Under the pieces are notes generated by a model that had not been told where the DNA came from, did not search any database, and worked only from the letters and a program-made list of their open reading frames with translations. A DNA stretch of 22,872 bases from the NCBI GenBank assembly GCA_021777365.1, contig JAJYDP010000005.1, forward strand, positions 1-22,872, written 5' to 3'. This DNA is from Chloroflexota bacterium. GTDB lineage: Bacteria > Chloroflexota > Limnocylindria > Limnocylindrales > CSP1-4. The position numbers and the translations under genes are program-made. How positions within the stretch are numbered: the stretch's first letter is position 1; every line of letters starts with the position of its first letter. This document shows, one piece after another, positions 15,664 to 22,872 of this stretch.

Positions 15664-16218
15664 CTACTCCCGTGCGGCCGTGCCGGCCAGTTCGGCGCTG
15701 GTTGCCAGCCGTGCGCCCAGGATGTCGCGCATGTGCGCCAGCGCGAACGCGTGCGCGGCCGGGTCGAACGAGGCCACGCAGTCGGTCACGACGGTGGTCT
15801 CGTAGTCGCGGTTCCGCAGATCCGCCGCGGTGTGCAGCACGCAGATGTCGGTCATGACGCCGACCATGGCCACCTCGGTGACGTCGCGGTCGCTCAGGAT
15901 CACGTCGAGCGGCGTGTCGAAGAACCCGCTGTAGCGGCGCTTGGGCACGACGATGCCGGCCGCCCGCAGATCGGCCAGCTCGGGGATCACCTCGACCTCG
16001 TCCGTGCCCCGGACGCAGTGCCGAGGGAACATGCGAAACTCGAGGTCGTCCGGATCGTGGGTGTCCGCCAGGAAGACGAGCAGCGCCTCCTGGTCGCGCT
16101 GTCGCTCGAGGAACTCGCGGGTGGCCGGGATGATGGCCCGGCAGGCGTCTCCACCGTAGAGGGCGCGCCCGGGCTCGAGGAACCCGCGGAGCATGTCGAC
16201 GACGATGACGGCCTTCAC
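15664..16218 (-). CDS. pncA: Nicotinamidase (isochorismatase-like cysteine hydrolase)
   Basis: This 184-residue cytosolic enzyme deamidates nicotinamide to nicotinate, feeding the phosphoribosyltransferase encoded next. The catalytic triad is D8 (VDMLRGF), K93 (PKRRYSG) and C126 (TDICVLHT). Metal ligands D52, H54 and H67 lie in ADTHDPDD and FPRHCVRGT, the pattern that separates nicotinamidases from other isochorismatase-like hydrolases. The reading frame is open far upstream, but GTG at 16218 places D8 where expected and is preceded by AGGAGG three bases upstream, a short spacing. The gene is first in a two-gene NAD-salvage operon. Confidence 0.92.
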   Translation of the reverse strand: MKAVIVVDMLRGFLEPGRALYGGDACRAIIPATREFLERQRDQEALLVFLADTHDPDDLEFRMFPRHCVRGTDEVEVIPELADLRAAGIVVPKRRYSGFFDTPLDVILSDRDVTEVAMVGVMTDICVLHTAADLRNRDYETTVVTDCVASFDPAAHAFALAHMRDILGARLATSAELAGTAARE

Positions 16219-16278
16219 CTGCCTCCTGTCCTCTCCGTGTCCGGCGTCCCCCGCTCCGCGTCGCGGCCGCCGGGGGCG

Positions 16279-16284
16279 AGTGTA
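16279..16284 (-). promoter_or_regulatory. Putative -10 box of the nicotinamidase operon
   Basis: TACACT on the minus strand sits 61 bases upstream of the GTG, within the 184-bp gap after glgC, and would give a leader of about 54 nt with the AGGAGG site at its end. The -35 position is not recognisable. Another part of the gap (16346-16364) holds a GC-rich imperfect hairpin that might end glgC transcription. Confidence 0.4.
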
Positions 16285-16402
16285 GCAGGGGTCTCCCCGG
16301 GCCCAGCCGGTCCCGCCGGACCGGTCGGCGCCGCCGCGAAGCGCTCCGGCAGTCGGCTGCCCGGGCCGGGCACCTCCCCGCCGTCCCGCGTGGCGTCCGT
16401 GG

Positions 16403-17812
16403 TCAGTCGATCGGGCCGGAGATGTGGCGGGCCGCCGGAAGGTCGGATCCGTCGCCTCGCCCGTGCCCCGCCGCGGCCGTCGCACCGTCCGCCGGCCTGA
16501 CGGCGACCGACACGGCCCGGTCTCCCGCCGTGCGGGATGCACCTCGCGAGTCCGCCGACGCGCGGTGCTCGACGGTCTGCCCGCTGCGCACCACGCGGCC
16601 GCGGAAGTCGCCGGCCCGGACATCCTCGGCGATCTTCACGTTGCGCCCCAGGCGCACGCCGGTGGGGATCATGGCGCGCTTGCCGACCACGGTGATGCCG
16701 GTGTTGAGGCGCGTCGGCTCCTGCCGGTTCGGAATGGTGAGGTCGCTCCCCTCGCCGACCACGGCGTTGGACCCGACCGAGACCTTCTTGTCCAGGATGG
16801 CGCGATCCACCTGCGCCCCGGCACGGATCACGCAGTCGAACATGACGATGCTGTCCCGGACCACCGCGCCCACGTCCACCCGCACGCCCGGCGAGAGCAC
16901 CGAGTGCTCGACCGTGCCGTAGATCACGCAGCCGTGGCTGATCATGCTGCGGTGGACGCTCGCGGTCGGCCCGATGCGGGCCGGGGCGCGCTCCTCGGAC
17001 CGCGTGTGGATGAGCCAGCCCGTGTCGTAGAGGTCGAGCTCCGGCCGTTCGTCCAGCAGGTCCATGGTGGCCTGCCAGTAGCTCTCGATGGTGCCCACGT
17101 CCTGCCAGTAGCCGTCGAACCGGTAGCCGAAGACCCTGGCCCCGCCGGTCAGCATCGCGGGGATCACGTGGGCGCCGAAGTCGATCCGCGTCTCGTCGAG
17201 CCAGTGGAGGAGGGCGCGCTTCGAGAAGACGTAGATCCCCATGCTGACGAGGTTGCTGCGCGGGACCCTGGGCTTCTCCTGCCAGTCCACCACCCGGTCG
17301 CCGTCGTCCAGCGTGACGATGCCGAAGCGGCTTGCGTCCTCGATGGGAACCGTGCGCACCGCGATCGTGACGTCCGCCCGGTGCCGGCGGTGCGCCGCGA
17401 GGAACGGCTGGTAGTCCATCTTGTAGATGTGGTCGCCGGCCAGCACCAGCACGGTGTCGCCTGGCGCCTGCCGCACCACCTCGATGTTGCGCAGCACGGC
17501 GTCGGCGGTGCCGCGGTACCACTCGTTGGGCCGGCCTCGCGAGACGTACGGCTGGAGCAGGCGGATCCCCCCGCTGGTGCGGTCCAGGTCCCAGGGGCGC
17601 CCCGACCCGATGTGGTCGTTGAGCGAGCGCGGGTTGTACTGGGTCAGCACCACGACGTTGTCCACGTCGCTGTTGACGCAGTTGCTGAGCGCGAAATCGA
17701 TGATCCGGTACTTGCCCCCGAACGGCACCGCGGGCTTGGCGCGCACCGAGGAGAGGATCGAGAGCCGCTCGCCCTCTCCGCCCGCCAGGATGACCGCGAG
17801 GACGCCCTTCAC
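16403..17812 (-). CDS. glgC: Glucose-1-phosphate adenylyltransferase (ADP-glucose pyrophosphorylase)
   Basis: This 469-residue enzyme makes ADP-glucose from glucose-1-phosphate and ATP for glycogen synthesis. The nucleotidyltransferase domain has the N-terminal loop [24 protein letters not shown], the substrate segment [23 protein letters not shown] and WQEKP. A C-terminal left-handed beta-helix is seen in repeated hexads around [20 protein letters not shown] and later segments. The last ~65 residues are an Arg/Ala/Gly-rich tail beyond the usual end. The usual P-L-T after the Gly-rich loop reads SILSS. The start is GTG at 17812, with no ribosome site but TAGGAT six bases upstream, so it is likely leaderless. 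No other glycogen gene is in the window. Confidence 0.93.
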   Translation of the reverse strand: MKGVLAVILAGGEGERLSILSSVRAKPAVPFGGKYRIIDFALSNCVNSDVDNVVVLTQYNPRSLNDHIGSGRPWDLDRTSGGIRLLQPYVSRGRPNEWYRGTADAVLRNIEVVRQAPGDTVLVLAGDHIYKMDYQPFLAAHRRHRADVTIAVRTVPIEDASRFGIVTLDDGDRVVDWQEKPRVPRSNLVSMGIYVFSKRALLHWLDETRIDFGAHVIPAMLTGGARVFGYRFDGYWQDVGTIESYWQATMDLLDERPELDLYDTGWLIHTRSEERAPARIGPTASVHRSMISHGCVIYGTVEHSVLSPGVRVDVGAVVRDSIVMFDCVIRAGAQVDRAILDKKVSVGSNAVVGEGSDLTIPNRQEPTRLNTGITVVGKRAMIPTGVRLGRNVKIAEDVRAGDFRGRVVRSGQTVEHRASADSRGASRTAGDRAVSVAVRPADGATAAAGHGRGDGSDLPAARHISGPID

Positions 17813-17818
17813 GGCGCG

Positions 17819-17824
17819 ATCCTA
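17819..17824 (-). promoter_or_regulatory. -10 box for a leaderless glgC transcript
   Basis: TAGGAT on the minus strand is separated from the GTG start by six bases (CGCGCC). There is no purine-rich ribosome site, so transcription probably starts at or beside the start codon. Confidence 0.5.
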
Positions 17825-17888
17825 CACCACGAGCGGCGCCCGTCCCGGTCCGCCGCGTCGGCTGCGATCGCGGCGGTCCGGGGCACGC

Positions 17889-19217
17889 TCACAGGAAGAG
17901 CCGCGGGTTGACGAACGTGCCGTTCAGCTCCACGGCCCAGTGCAGGTGGGGCCCGGTGCTGTTGCCGGTGTCGCCCTCGTAGGCGATGACCTGGCCCTTC
18001 TGCACGACCTCGCCCTTGTAGACGGCCGGCGGGTGGGTGTAGTTGTCGATGTGCGCGTACCAGGTGAGCAGGCTCTGCGAGTGGGCGATGATCACGATCC
18101 ATGCCCGCAGGTTGGGCGGGTCGTACGGGTTGGGCCCGACGAACACCACCGTGCCGTCCCCTGCCGCCCGGATGGGCGTGTACTCCGGCGCCACGATGTC
18201 GATCCCGGAGTGGAAGTGGGCGCAGTTGCCGAGTGGCGGCTCGGCGATGAAGCCGGTGCACCCGAACTCCTGGGTGACCACGCCGGCCATCGGCCACATC
18301 AGCGTCCCGTTGTACTGCGACGGGATGCTCTGCTGTTCCGCGACGAGCTTCGCGATCAGGTTGGACAGCTGGTCGAGGGACTTCTGCTCGTCGGCGAGCC
18401 GTGCCGCCGCCTGCGACTTGGTGAGCTTCAGCTTGCTGAACGCGGCGAGCTGGGCGGCCTGCACGGCCTTCGTCTTCGCCGCGAGCGCGTTCAGCTGCTT
18501 CTGTGCGGCGAGGAGTGCGTCGCGTTGGCCGGTCATCTCGTCCTTCGCCTGGTAGGTCGAGAGGCGCAGGTCCTGGGTCTGCGAGCGCGTCTGCGCGGTG
18601 GTCTGCTGCAGTGTCGCCAGGGTGACCTGGTTGGCCTGGATCTGCTGGGCGAGCTGGGCGTCCTGGTTGCCGATGCGCAGGTAGTAGCCGACGTCGGCCA
18701 GCACGTCGGCCAGCGAGTGCGCCGACAGCAGCTGCTCGAGCAACGAGGTCTGCTGCGTGATGTAGGCGTCGGCGATGTGACTGGCCAGCGTGGAGCGCTG
18801 GTCCACCAGCAGCTGCTGACCGGCCTGGATCTTGGTGTCGAGCGCGCTCAGCTGCGCGTCCAGGTTCCCGACCTGGGTGACCAGGGCGGTGTACTTCGCC
18901 CGGACGTCGGCGAGTGCCTTCTGGGCGGCGGTCACGTTCGCCTGCAGCGTCGACTGCTGGACGTTGATCCCCTTGAGCTGGGCCGCCGTGTCTGCCAGCA
19001 CGCCCTGCAGCTGCGCCTCGCTGGCCTGCAGCGCCTTGATCTGCTGGCGCTGCGCGGCGATCTGCGCCTCCAGGGCCTTCTGGGCCTTGAGCGCATCGGA
19101 GAGGGGGTCTGCCTGTGCCGTGGCGGGGCCGCCGAGGGTGCCGAAGAGAAGGGGAACCACGAGCAGCGCTGCCAGCAGTGCCCGCCGCCCGTGAACCGCG
19201 TGTCCTATGCGACCCAT
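17889..19217 (-). CDS. Secreted coiled-coil M23 (LytM) peptidase, EnvC/NlpD-like murein hydrolase or activator
   Basis: This 442-residue exported protein has a signal peptide at about residues 1-35, with basic residues, the [11 protein letters not shown] core and a likely cut after ATAQA. Residues about 38-290 form a long Gln/Ala/Leu coiled coil, as in EnvC and PcsB-like proteins. The C-terminal LytM domain from about 314 keeps all zinc ligands: H336 and D340 (HSGID), and H424/H426 (HLHW), with WYAHID between. An active glycyl-glycine-type endopeptidase acting on peptidoglycan cross-links is therefore possible, rather than a dead activator. The start at ATG 19217 gives a proper signal peptide; the longer frame to 19373 does not. 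A -35/-10 pair lies about 127-156 bases upstream. Confidence 0.9.
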   Translation of the reverse strand: MGRIGHAVHGRRALLAALLVVPLLFGTLGGPATAQADPLSDALKAQKALEAQIAAQRQQIKALQASEAQLQGVLADTAAQLKGINVQQSTLQANVTAAQKALADVRAKYTALVTQVGNLDAQLSALDTKIQAGQQLLVDQRSTLASHIADAYITQQTSLLEQLLSAHSLADVLADVGYYLRIGNQDAQLAQQIQANQVTLATLQQTTAQTRSQTQDLRLSTYQAKDEMTGQRDALLAAQKQLNALAAKTKAVQAAQLAAFSKLKLTKSQAAARLADEQKSLDQLSNLIAKLVAEQQSIPSQYNGTLMWPMAGVVTQEFGCTGFIAEPPLGNCAHFHSGIDIVAPEYTPIRAAGDGTVVFVGPNPYDPPNLRAWIVIIAHSQSLLTWYAHIDNYTHPPAVYKGEVVQKGQVIAYEGDTGNSTGPHLHWAVELNGTFVNPRLFL

Positions 19218-19343
19218 CGCATCATCGTGCAGGCTTCGACTCCATGCGACGCCCCTGCGGGCGCCCCGCGCTGTCCAGGCCCGCCGGTGGTGCGCCGTTC
19301 GAGCGAGAGGGCACGGCTCGCGGGAACGACTCCGGCTGGGCGC

Positions 19344-19373
19344 ATGATAGCCGCAGGCGTCCAGCCGCCGCAA
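19344..19373 (-). promoter_or_regulatory. Putative promoter of the M23 peptidase gene
   Basis: TTGCGG (19373-19368) and TATCAT (19349-19344) are separated by 18 bases on the minus strand, one of the few places in the window where both boxes are visible. The predicted leader is about 120 nt. It lies just after the prepilin peptidase stop. Confidence 0.5.
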
Positions 19374-19392
19374 CGCGACCCGGCATCGGCCA

Positions 19393-20049
19393 TCACGTCA
19401 CCGGCCGGAGCACGGCCAGGAACGCGGCCAGGATCAGGATCGGGCCGAACGGGATCGCGCTCCGCAGCCCCAGACGTCGCGACGCGAGCAGCGCGACGAG
19501 GACCACGCCCGACGCCAGGGACGCCACCACGAACCCGGCGAACAGCTGCGAGAGCCCGCACGCCAGGCCCAGGCTGATCGCGAGCTTCAGGTCGCCCATC
19601 CCGAGGGCGCCGCGGAAGAGGGCGCCGGTCACTCCAAGGAAGAGCGGGGCGAGGATCGCCGCCGCCAGCCCGCTGGCCACGCCGAGCTGCTTGTCCGCCA
19701 GCACGGGGTTCCAGCCCGCCAGGAGCACCAGGAGCGTGGCCGGGATCAGCGGCAGGGTCAGCTCGTCGGGCAGGAGGCGCTGGTCGAGGTCGGTCGCCAG
19801 CAGGACCACCAGCGCGGCGAAGAAGACGCCGGCCAGCAGGAGGTCCCGGCCCGAGCCGAACCGGGCCGGCAGCGCGGCGAACGCACCGGCGGAGAGCAGG
19901 AGCACCAGGCCCGTCCGCCAGTCGGGCGACCGGATCCCCGGCGTCTCGTGTTCCGGCCAGCGGGCCGCGAGCCGGTCCGCGAGGACGCCGTAGACGGCGC
20001 CGGCGAGACCGAGCGCGGCGGCGGGCAGCCAGGTCAGGGTCGCTACCAC
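19393..20049 (-). CDS. Prepilin peptidase-like A24 aspartic membrane protease, short form
   Basis: This 218-residue, strongly hydrophobic protein has about six to seven membrane helices. The A24 catalytic aspartates are D87 ([14 protein letters not shown]) and D153 (GMGDLKL), both in their usual motifs. The N-terminal half lacks the cysteine-containing methylase domain of full-size PilD/TadV-type enzymes: no CxxC pair is seen, and only a faint remnant of the ...NVVIYRLP helix ([11 protein letters not shown]). It would cleave type IV pilin-like signal peptides, but no pilin or assembly gene is in the window. The start is GTG at 20049, 81 bp after the aminopeptidase stop and with no clear ribosome site, so the start is uncertain. 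Confidence 0.82.
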   Translation of the reverse strand: MVATLTWLPAAALGLAGAVYGVLADRLAARWPEHETPGIRSPDWRTGLVLLLSAGAFAALPARFGSGRDLLLAGVFFAALVVLLATDLDQRLLPDELTLPLIPATLLVLLAGWNPVLADKQLGVASGLAAAILAPLFLGVTGALFRGALGMGDLKLAISLGLACGLSQLFAGFVVASLASGVVLVALLASRRLGLRSAIPFGPILILAAFLAVLRPVT

Positions 20050-20130
20050 GGCGGGATCGTGCCTTCGCCGGTGCGCGCAGGCAACCCGCCGGTGGTCCCG
20101 GTCGCAGGCTGCCGCTGGTCCGGGACCGGC

Positions 20131-21654
20131 TCAGCCCTGCGCCACGCCCTCCAGCGCGAGCTGGACGAGCGTCGCGTGGGTCACGCCGGTGGCGCCCCGC
20201 GGCGCCCACGCCATCTCCTTCCGGAGGTATGCGCTGCCGCCGATGTCGAGATGCGCCCACGGCCGGGTGCGGAACTCGCGGAGGAAGAGCCCGCTCTTCA
20301 CCAGCGAGCCGTCGGCTGGACCGCTGTTCTGCAGGTCGGCGTACCAGCTCTCCATGTCGCGCACGTACTCGTCCACGAGCGGGATCTGCCAGTACCGTTC
20401 GGCCTGCCGGGCGCCGGCCGCGGCCACCGCGTCGAACCAGGACTGCGGCGTCCCGAAGGCACCGGTGACCTGCTTGCCGAAGGCGCGCTCCACGGCACCG
20501 GTGAGCGTGGCGACGTCCACCAGGTGGGTCGCCCCCAGCCGCTCGGCGTAGGTGAGCGCGTCGCCCAGGATCAACCGGCCCTCGGCGTCCGTGTTCTGCA
20601 CCTCGACGGTCTTGCCGTTCAACGCGCGCACGATGTCGCCCGGGCGCGTGGAGTGCGGGCCGGGCATGTTCTCCACCGCCGGTGCGAGGGCCAGGAGCGG
20701 CAGGTCCGGGGCGAGCCGGTGGGCGGTGACGATGGCCGCGATGACCGTGCAGGCGCCGGTCTTGTCCATCTTCATCTCTTCCATCCGGTCGGCCGGCTTG
20801 ATCGAGATGCCGCCGGAATCGAAGGTGACGCCCTTGCCCACCAGGCCGAGGAGCCGGCCCTGGGCATCCAGCGCGCCGTCGCGGCCGTTCCGCAGCACGA
20901 TCAGGCGCGGCGGGTTGTCGCTGCCGCGCCCGACGGCCATGAACATGCCCATGCCCATCTCGGCCGCCCGCTCCGGGCCGATCACGTCGATGGAGAGCCC
21001 GTTCGCCCGCGCCAGGTCCGTGGCCGCGTCCGCCAGCACCTCCGGGCTCACGTCGTTGGACGCGCGGTTCGCCAGGTCGCGCGCGATCCGCGCGCCTTCC
21101 CCGATGGTGACACCGCGCTCGGCCGCGGCCTGCAGGGCGGCGACGTCGGCACCCGGCGCGACCAGGACGAGCTCGTCGAGCCGCGGGGGTGCGTCGTGAT
21201 AATCGTTGCGATAGAGCGAGGCCGGGTCGTACTCGCCTTCCACCACCCCGCGCGCCACCAGCATCGCCAGGTCTGCGGCATCGAGACCCGGGCGGCCCAG
21301 GAATGACCGGGGGAGCCAGATCGCCAGGCGGGTGGCCGCGGTACCGGCGAGCCGGCGCTCGATGGAGGCCGCGAACCGGTACGCCGCCAGCGCGTCGAAG
21401 TCGCCCGCCGCGCCCGCTCCCGCCGCGAGGACCCAGGCGGCGGCGAGGTCCTGCCCCCGCAACAGCACGCGCCGGAACGGCGTGTCCGCCACCTCGCCGA
21501 AGCGGCGGTACTCGGCGATCGCGCCGCCCAGCCTGCGGTCGAGCTCGGCCAGCACCGCTGCGTCGGCAGCCTCCGGCTCGCCCGCCAGGACGGGCACGGC
21601 CAGGAGATCGGCACTCACGGACCACGGCTGCTCGGAGACGACCCGGATCTGCAT
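20131..21654 (-). CDS. pepA: Leucyl aminopeptidase, M17 family
   Basis: This 507-residue cytosolic, usually hexameric, two-metal exopeptidase removes N-terminal residues from peptides. The catalytic domain holds the full ligand set: K274 and D279 (VGKGVTFDSGG), K286, D297 (MKMDKTGA), and D356, E358 and R360 in the NTDAEGRL signature. The spacing matches E. coli PepA with an offset of four residues. The N-terminal ~185 residues are the variable macro-like domain. The ATG has AAGGAG nine bases upstream. The gene follows the unknown membrane protein by 93 bp and precedes the prepilin peptidase by 81 bp on the same strand, so a common transcript is possible. Nothing looks degraded. Confidence 0.96.
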   Translation of the reverse strand: MQIRVVSEQPWSVSADLLAVPVLAGEPEAADAAVLAELDRRLGGAIAEYRRFGEVADTPFRRVLLRGQDLAAAWVLAAGAGAAGDFDALAAYRFAASIERRLAGTAATRLAIWLPRSFLGRPGLDAADLAMLVARGVVEGEYDPASLYRNDYHDAPPRLDELVLVAPGADVAALQAAAERGVTIGEGARIARDLANRASNDVSPEVLADAATDLARANGLSIDVIGPERAAEMGMGMFMAVGRGSDNPPRLIVLRNGRDGALDAQGRLLGLVGKGVTFDSGGISIKPADRMEEMKMDKTGACTVIAAIVTAHRLAPDLPLLALAPAVENMPGPHSTRPGDIVRALNGKTVEVQNTDAEGRLILGDALTYAERLGATHLVDVATLTGAVERAFGKQVTGAFGTPQSWFDAVAAAGARQAERYWQIPLVDEYVRDMESWYADLQNSGPADGSLVKSGLFLREFRTRPWAHLDIGGSAYLRKEMAWAPRGATGVTHATLVQLALEGVAQG

Positions 21655-21747
21655 GCGAACGGGCTCCTTGTGTGGGCGCCGGCCACGACCGCCGGTTGGG
21701 CACGTCGCGCCGCGCAGGTGCTGACGGTGCGAGCGGGGGCGCGGGTG

Positions 21748-22701
21748 TCAGCCGCCGAAGTGTAGCGCTGCGACCGCGTTCCCGAGGTCGCCGCGGGCCA
21801 CCTCGATCGCGATCGCGGCCTGGTTCAGGCCGGCCTGGGCGATCTCCCCCATGATCACGACGATGGCCCGGGTGTCGGGCGGGAGCAGCTGCTGGGCCGC
21901 CGAGACACGGGCCACCAGTTGCCGGCCCTGCGCGGTGAGCCGGCCGCCGGACTTCTCCAGGTTCGCGTACAGCGCCCCGAGCGCACGGTCGTAGGCGCTC
22001 ATCCGGTCGATGTAGGTGGTCAGGGTCGAGACGTCGGCGCGGCCGGCGAGCGCGTCCCGGGTGGCCCGCGCCCGGTCGAGCTGGGCAGATGCCTCGCTCA
22101 GCGTGGTGAGCGCGGTCGCGTACCGCGCCGCCCGGGCCTGCTGGGTCGCCGCGAAGACCAGGTCGTCGTGGCGCTGCAGCACGTCCACCAGCTGGATCGC
22201 CGGGAGCGCCTGGTCGGCCAGGCTGCGCCAGTCGTCCGGCAGCGGCCCCGTGGTCTGCAGCGCCGCCTGCGCCGCGGACAGCATCGCCTGCGAGCGGTCC
22301 CCGAGCAGCACCGGGTCGGCCGATGCCTCGACCGCCGCGAGCGACTGGTGGAGCGCCGCGACTTTCGCGTCGATCGACGCGAGGAGCCCGTCGCCGGTCG
22401 ACAGGTCGGCGGCCAGGAGATCCGTCCGGCGCGCGACCAGGTCCACCAGCGCGCTGCGCGCCGCGTTCCCCAGCTGCCCGACGTCACCGGAGAGCGCATC
22501 GTACGCGGGACCGAGCGCCCGGATCCGCGCCTGGAAGGCCACGTCCTGCGCCCAGGTCCGCTCGGGGCGCGTCGCATCCCCGGGCAGGTGGTCGGCGCTG
22601 ACGACCAGCCCGGCGCCACCGGCGGAGACGAGCAGGACGACGACCAGCCAGGCCAGGCCGAGGAGCAGCCGTCGGCCCGAGCGGCGCCAGCGTCCCTGCA
22701 T
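21748..22701 (-). CDS. Membrane-anchored helical protein of unknown function
   Basis: I do not recognise this 317-residue protein. It has a basic N-terminus (QGRWRRSGRR), one hydrophobic segment at about 11-33 that would serve as a signal anchor, and an Ala/Leu/Asp-rich, mostly helical remainder with coiled-coil character. No catalytic motif and almost no aromatic or cysteine residues are seen. This suggests an extracytoplasmic helical-bundle domain tethered to the membrane, perhaps a sensor or scaffold. The ATG at 22701 has no ribosome site, but TAGACT ends six bases before it, so it is probably leaderless. The downstream neighbour is the M17 aminopeptidase. Function is not assigned. Confidence 0.78.
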   Translation of the reverse strand: MQGRWRRSGRRLLLGLAWLVVVLLVSAGGAGLVVSADHLPGDATRPERTWAQDVAFQARIRALGPAYDALSGDVGQLGNAARSALVDLVARRTDLLAADLSTGDGLLASIDAKVAALHQSLAAVEASADPVLLGDRSQAMLSAAQAALQTTGPLPDDWRSLADQALPAIQLVDVLQRHDDLVFAATQQARAARYATALTTLSEASAQLDRARATRDALAGRADVSTLTTYIDRMSAYDRALGALYANLEKSGGRLTAQGRQLVARVSAAQQLLPPDTRAIVVIMGEIAQAGLNQAAIAIEVARGDLGNAVAALHFGG

Positions 22702-22707
22702 CCCGCG

Positions 22708-22713
22708 AGTCTA
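22708..22713 (-). promoter_or_regulatory. -10 box for a leaderless transcript of the unknown membrane protein
   Basis: TAGACT on the minus strand is followed by six bases (CGCGGG) and then the ATG. The spacing is the same as for glgC and the PHP gene. Confidence 0.45.
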
Positions 22714-22740
22714 TCGCGCGTTCCCGCCCGGGCCGCGCGC

Positions 22741-22746
22741 TACCAT
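22741..22746 (+). promoter_or_regulatory. Weak candidate -10 box for the right-edge gene
   Basis: TACCAT on the plus strand would give a leader of about 90 nt before the ATG at 22845, covering the inverted repeat described separately. A second hexamer, TACCCT at 22789, is an alternative. Confidence 0.25.
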
Positions 22747-22769
22747 CGCCCTGAGTGTCACGCTGTCGG

Positions 22770-22845
22770 TGTCCGGCGACTTGGCTCGTACCCTCGTTGC
22801 CCGCCGACGGGCGTGGCCTCGCATCGAAGTGCCGGTCGCCGGACA
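22770..22845 (+). repeat. 11-bp perfect inverted repeat with internal hairpin, overlapping a start codon
   Basis: TGTCCGGCGAC (22770-22780) is the exact reverse complement of GTCGCCGGACA (22835-22845). Between the arms, GCCCG (22799-22803) and CGGGC (22808-22812) form a second stem with a CCGA loop. The right arm ends on the A of the ATG at 22845. Confidence 0.7.
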
Positions 22846-22872
22846 TGGATCGGACCGACCGGCGTGACTTCA
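22845..22872 (+). CDS. Possible start of a Tat-exported protein, cut by the window edge
   Basis: Nine codons are visible from ATG: MDRTDRRDF, with no stop before the edge. The TDRRDF string fits the twin-arginine consensus (S/T-R-R-x-F), which would predict an exported folded protein such as a solute-binding lipoprotein or a redox enzyme. There is no clear ribosome site; the start lies in the right arm of an inverted repeat. With so few residues this is a suggestion only, and the true start could be further right. Confidence 0.35.

Noticed and set aside
14863..21306. Long plus-strand frames at 14863-16500, 16424-17911, 17427-19577 and 19948-21306, and a minus-strand frame at 19205-21703
   Set aside because: All are shadows in other frames of the NAD-salvage, glgC, M23, prepilin peptidase and pepA genes.
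1..22872. Mobile element, CRISPR array, phage or toxin-antitoxin genes
   Set aside because: No transposase, integrase, spaced direct-repeat array, terminal inverted repeats or small paired genes were found, and composition is uniform. The tRNA-Asn has no visible 3' duplicate that would mark an integration site.

Overview
The window is very GC-rich bacterial chromosome with densely packed genes on both strands. It holds one tRNA gene and no mobile element, CRISPR array, rRNA or phage gene. The gene content suggests a Chloroflexota bacterium (Limnocylindria/Ellin6529-like): a zinc-ribbon/cyclase/AAA/TPR regulator, a CehA/McbA-type PHP protein, a GlgC and a Thermoplasma-type nicotinate phosphoribosyltransferase. 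An actinobacterium cannot be excluded from sequence alone. Several genes look leaderless, with a TANNNT -10 box 6-8 nt before the start codon, which fits both phyla.

Layout. (1) 1-6853, minus strand: a large class III nucleotide cyclase with AAA ATPase and TPR region, then a SulP anion transporter, then an FAD-linked oxidase of the type fused to Fe-S domains. The oxidase overlaps the SulP stop by 4 nt and runs off the left edge. (2) 7002-7077, minus: tRNA-Asn(GTT) with encoded CCA. (3) 7132-9644: a PHP metallohydrolase (minus) and an ADP-ribose pyrophosphatase-like Nudix hydrolase (plus), divergent from one shared symmetric promoter, then a small TPR protein (minus). (4) 9781-14616: an SDR dehydrogenase (minus) divergent from a three-gene plus-strand operon. 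The operon encodes a second SDR and two GcvP-like PLP proteins (GcvPA-like and GcvPB-like), linked by GTGA overlaps. (5) 14623-16218, minus: nicotinate phosphoribosyltransferase and nicotinamidase, a compact NAD-salvage operon. (6) 16403-17812, minus: glucose-1-phosphate adenylyltransferase (GlgC). (7) 17889-22701, minus: secreted M23 peptidase with coiled coil, short prepilin peptidase, M17 leucyl aminopeptidase, and a membrane-anchored helical protein of unknown function. (8) At the right edge a plus-strand gene may begin with a Tat-like N-terminus behind a structured leader.

How the genes may work together. The most unusual unit is region 4. Both GcvP-like proteins keep the overall fold and the PLP lysine, but lack several hallmark glycine-decarboxylase motifs. 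No gcvH or gcvT lies nearby, and the operon is led by an NAD-type dehydrogenase with a second one divergent. This suggests a PLP-dependent decarboxylase or lyase that has left the glycine cleavage system and now acts with SDR enzymes on another substrate. Region 1 places a soluble-adenylyl-cyclase-like protein directly upstream of a SulP transporter, which could link anion or bicarbonate status to cyclic nucleotide signalling. Both ideas are inferences from context and remembered motifs.
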